From Bacillota bacterium (GTDB lineage: Bacteria > Bacillota > Clostridia > Peptostreptococcales > Anaerovoracaceae): DNA of 6,232 nucleotides. The stretch is taken from NCBI GenBank assembly GCA_016283945.1, contig JAEENW010000164.1:1-6232 (forward strand). Direction: 5' to 3'. A program made the translations under genes and the position numbers. The notes below the pieces were generated by a model, which saw only the letters and a list, made by a program, of their open reading frames with translations, searched no databases and was not told the DNA's origin. Below, piece after piece: positions 5,849 to 6,232 of this stretch (its first letter is position 1; each line of letters opens with the position of its first letter).

Positions 5849-6232
5849 ATGAAGAGAGCATATATCAACGGAGTCATCCTCGACGGCACCGAGAACATGG
5901 AGCCTCAGAGGGACAGGGTCATAATCACCGACGGGGACAGGATCTCCGCGATCGTGGACAGGAAGGCCGATCTTTCCGGCTGCGAGCTCGTCGATCTCGG
6001 CGGCTCCTACATCATGCCCGGGCTCGTGGATCTCCACATCCACATCCCCTCCAGCGGCAAGCCCAAGAAGGGCGGCACGGACTACAAGAAGCTCGAAAAG
6101 CTGCTTAACTCCAGCAAGCTCGTCGTAAAGGGCCTCGGGATCATCGACCGCGGCCTGATACGCCAGGAGCTCATGGGCGGCACCACGACCGTCAGGGCGC
6201 TCGGAGGGGTCTTCCATCTGGACACTGAGCTC
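5849..6232 (+). CDS. Amidohydrolase-family protein, N-terminal part (3' truncated)
   Basis: The first 128 codons of a gene that leaves the window on the right; the frame is open to the last base. The N-terminus is the usual small beta-rich domain of metal-dependent amidohydrolases: KRAYINGVILDGTE (2-15), then VIITDGDRISAIV (24-36) and LVDLGGSYIMPGLVDLHIHI. PGLVDLHIH (57-65) leads into the TIM barrel and supplies the first two metal ligands, H63 and H65. It is followed by PSSGKPKKGG (67-76) and a later MGGTTTVRALGG (109-120), the second barrel strand of this superfamily. The catalytic lysine, remaining histidines and aspartate would be beyond the window. No signal peptide is seen, so it is probably cytosolic. 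Imidazolonepropionase-like or dipeptidase-like activities are possible, but the substrate cannot be assigned. It has its own strong promoter, so it is not an addA operon member. Confidence 0.88.
   Translation, partial: MKRAYINGVILDGTENMEPQRDRVIITDGDRISAIVDRKADLSGCELVDLGGSYIMPGLVDLHIHIPSSGKPKKGGTDYKKLEKLLNSSKLVVKGLGIIDRGLIRQELMGGTTTVRALGGVFHLDTEL

Noticed and set aside
5651..6217. 188-codon minus-strand reading frame over the amidohydrolase start
   Set aside because: It runs across a strong plus-strand promoter and opposite a clear amidohydrolase N-terminus, and its composition is typical of an antisense shadow.
1..6232. CRISPR array, insertion sequence, tRNA or phage remnant
   Set aside because: No regularly spaced repeats, transposase motifs, terminal inverted repeats with target duplications, or tRNA-like cloverleaf were seen on either strand, and composition is even throughout.

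Overview
This GC-rich window (purine-rich Shine-Dalgarno sites, many AGG arginine and ATA isoleucine codons) looks like chromosomal housekeeping DNA from a high-GC member of the Bacillota, probably a Clostridia-like anaerobe. The AddA-type nuclease/helicase, the metal-dependent GpmI-type phosphoglycerate mutase and a COG2509-like flavoprotein tail all fit that placement. The taxonomy is inference from gene types and base composition, not a database match.

Layout from left to right. (1) Positions 1-165 hold the last 54 codons of a plus-strand FAD-dependent dehydrogenase. (2) Positions 166-291 are a convergent intergenic region with a small hairpin and a clear bidirectional rho-independent terminator. 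(3) Positions 292-1803, minus strand, are a complete 503-residue 2,3-bisphosphoglycerate-independent phosphoglycerate mutase (gpmI). (4) Positions 1804-2061 are a 258-base divergent intergenic region. It contains the gpmI leader, where a perfect hairpin sits between a strong Shine-Dalgarno and the start codon, and two candidate -10 boxes for the gene to the right. (5) Positions 2062-5664, plus strand, are a complete 1200-residue AddA helicase-nuclease with all SF1 helicase motifs and an intact C-terminal nuclease active site. (6) Positions 5665-5848 are a gap with a weak candidate terminator next to a near-consensus promoter. (7) Positions 5849-6232 are the first 128 codons of an amidohydrolase-family metal-dependent hydrolase that runs off the window.

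The genes do not form one pathway. They act in glycolysis (GpmI), recombinational DNA repair (AddA), an unassigned flavoenzyme activity and an unassigned hydrolase activity. Each appears to be its own transcription unit, which agrees with the terminators and promoters visible between them. I see no mobile element, CRISPR array, tRNA, rRNA or defence island, and nothing that amounts to a new multi-gene system. The points most worth a second look are the structured gpmI leader, the absence of addB next to addA, and the unassigned amidohydrolase.
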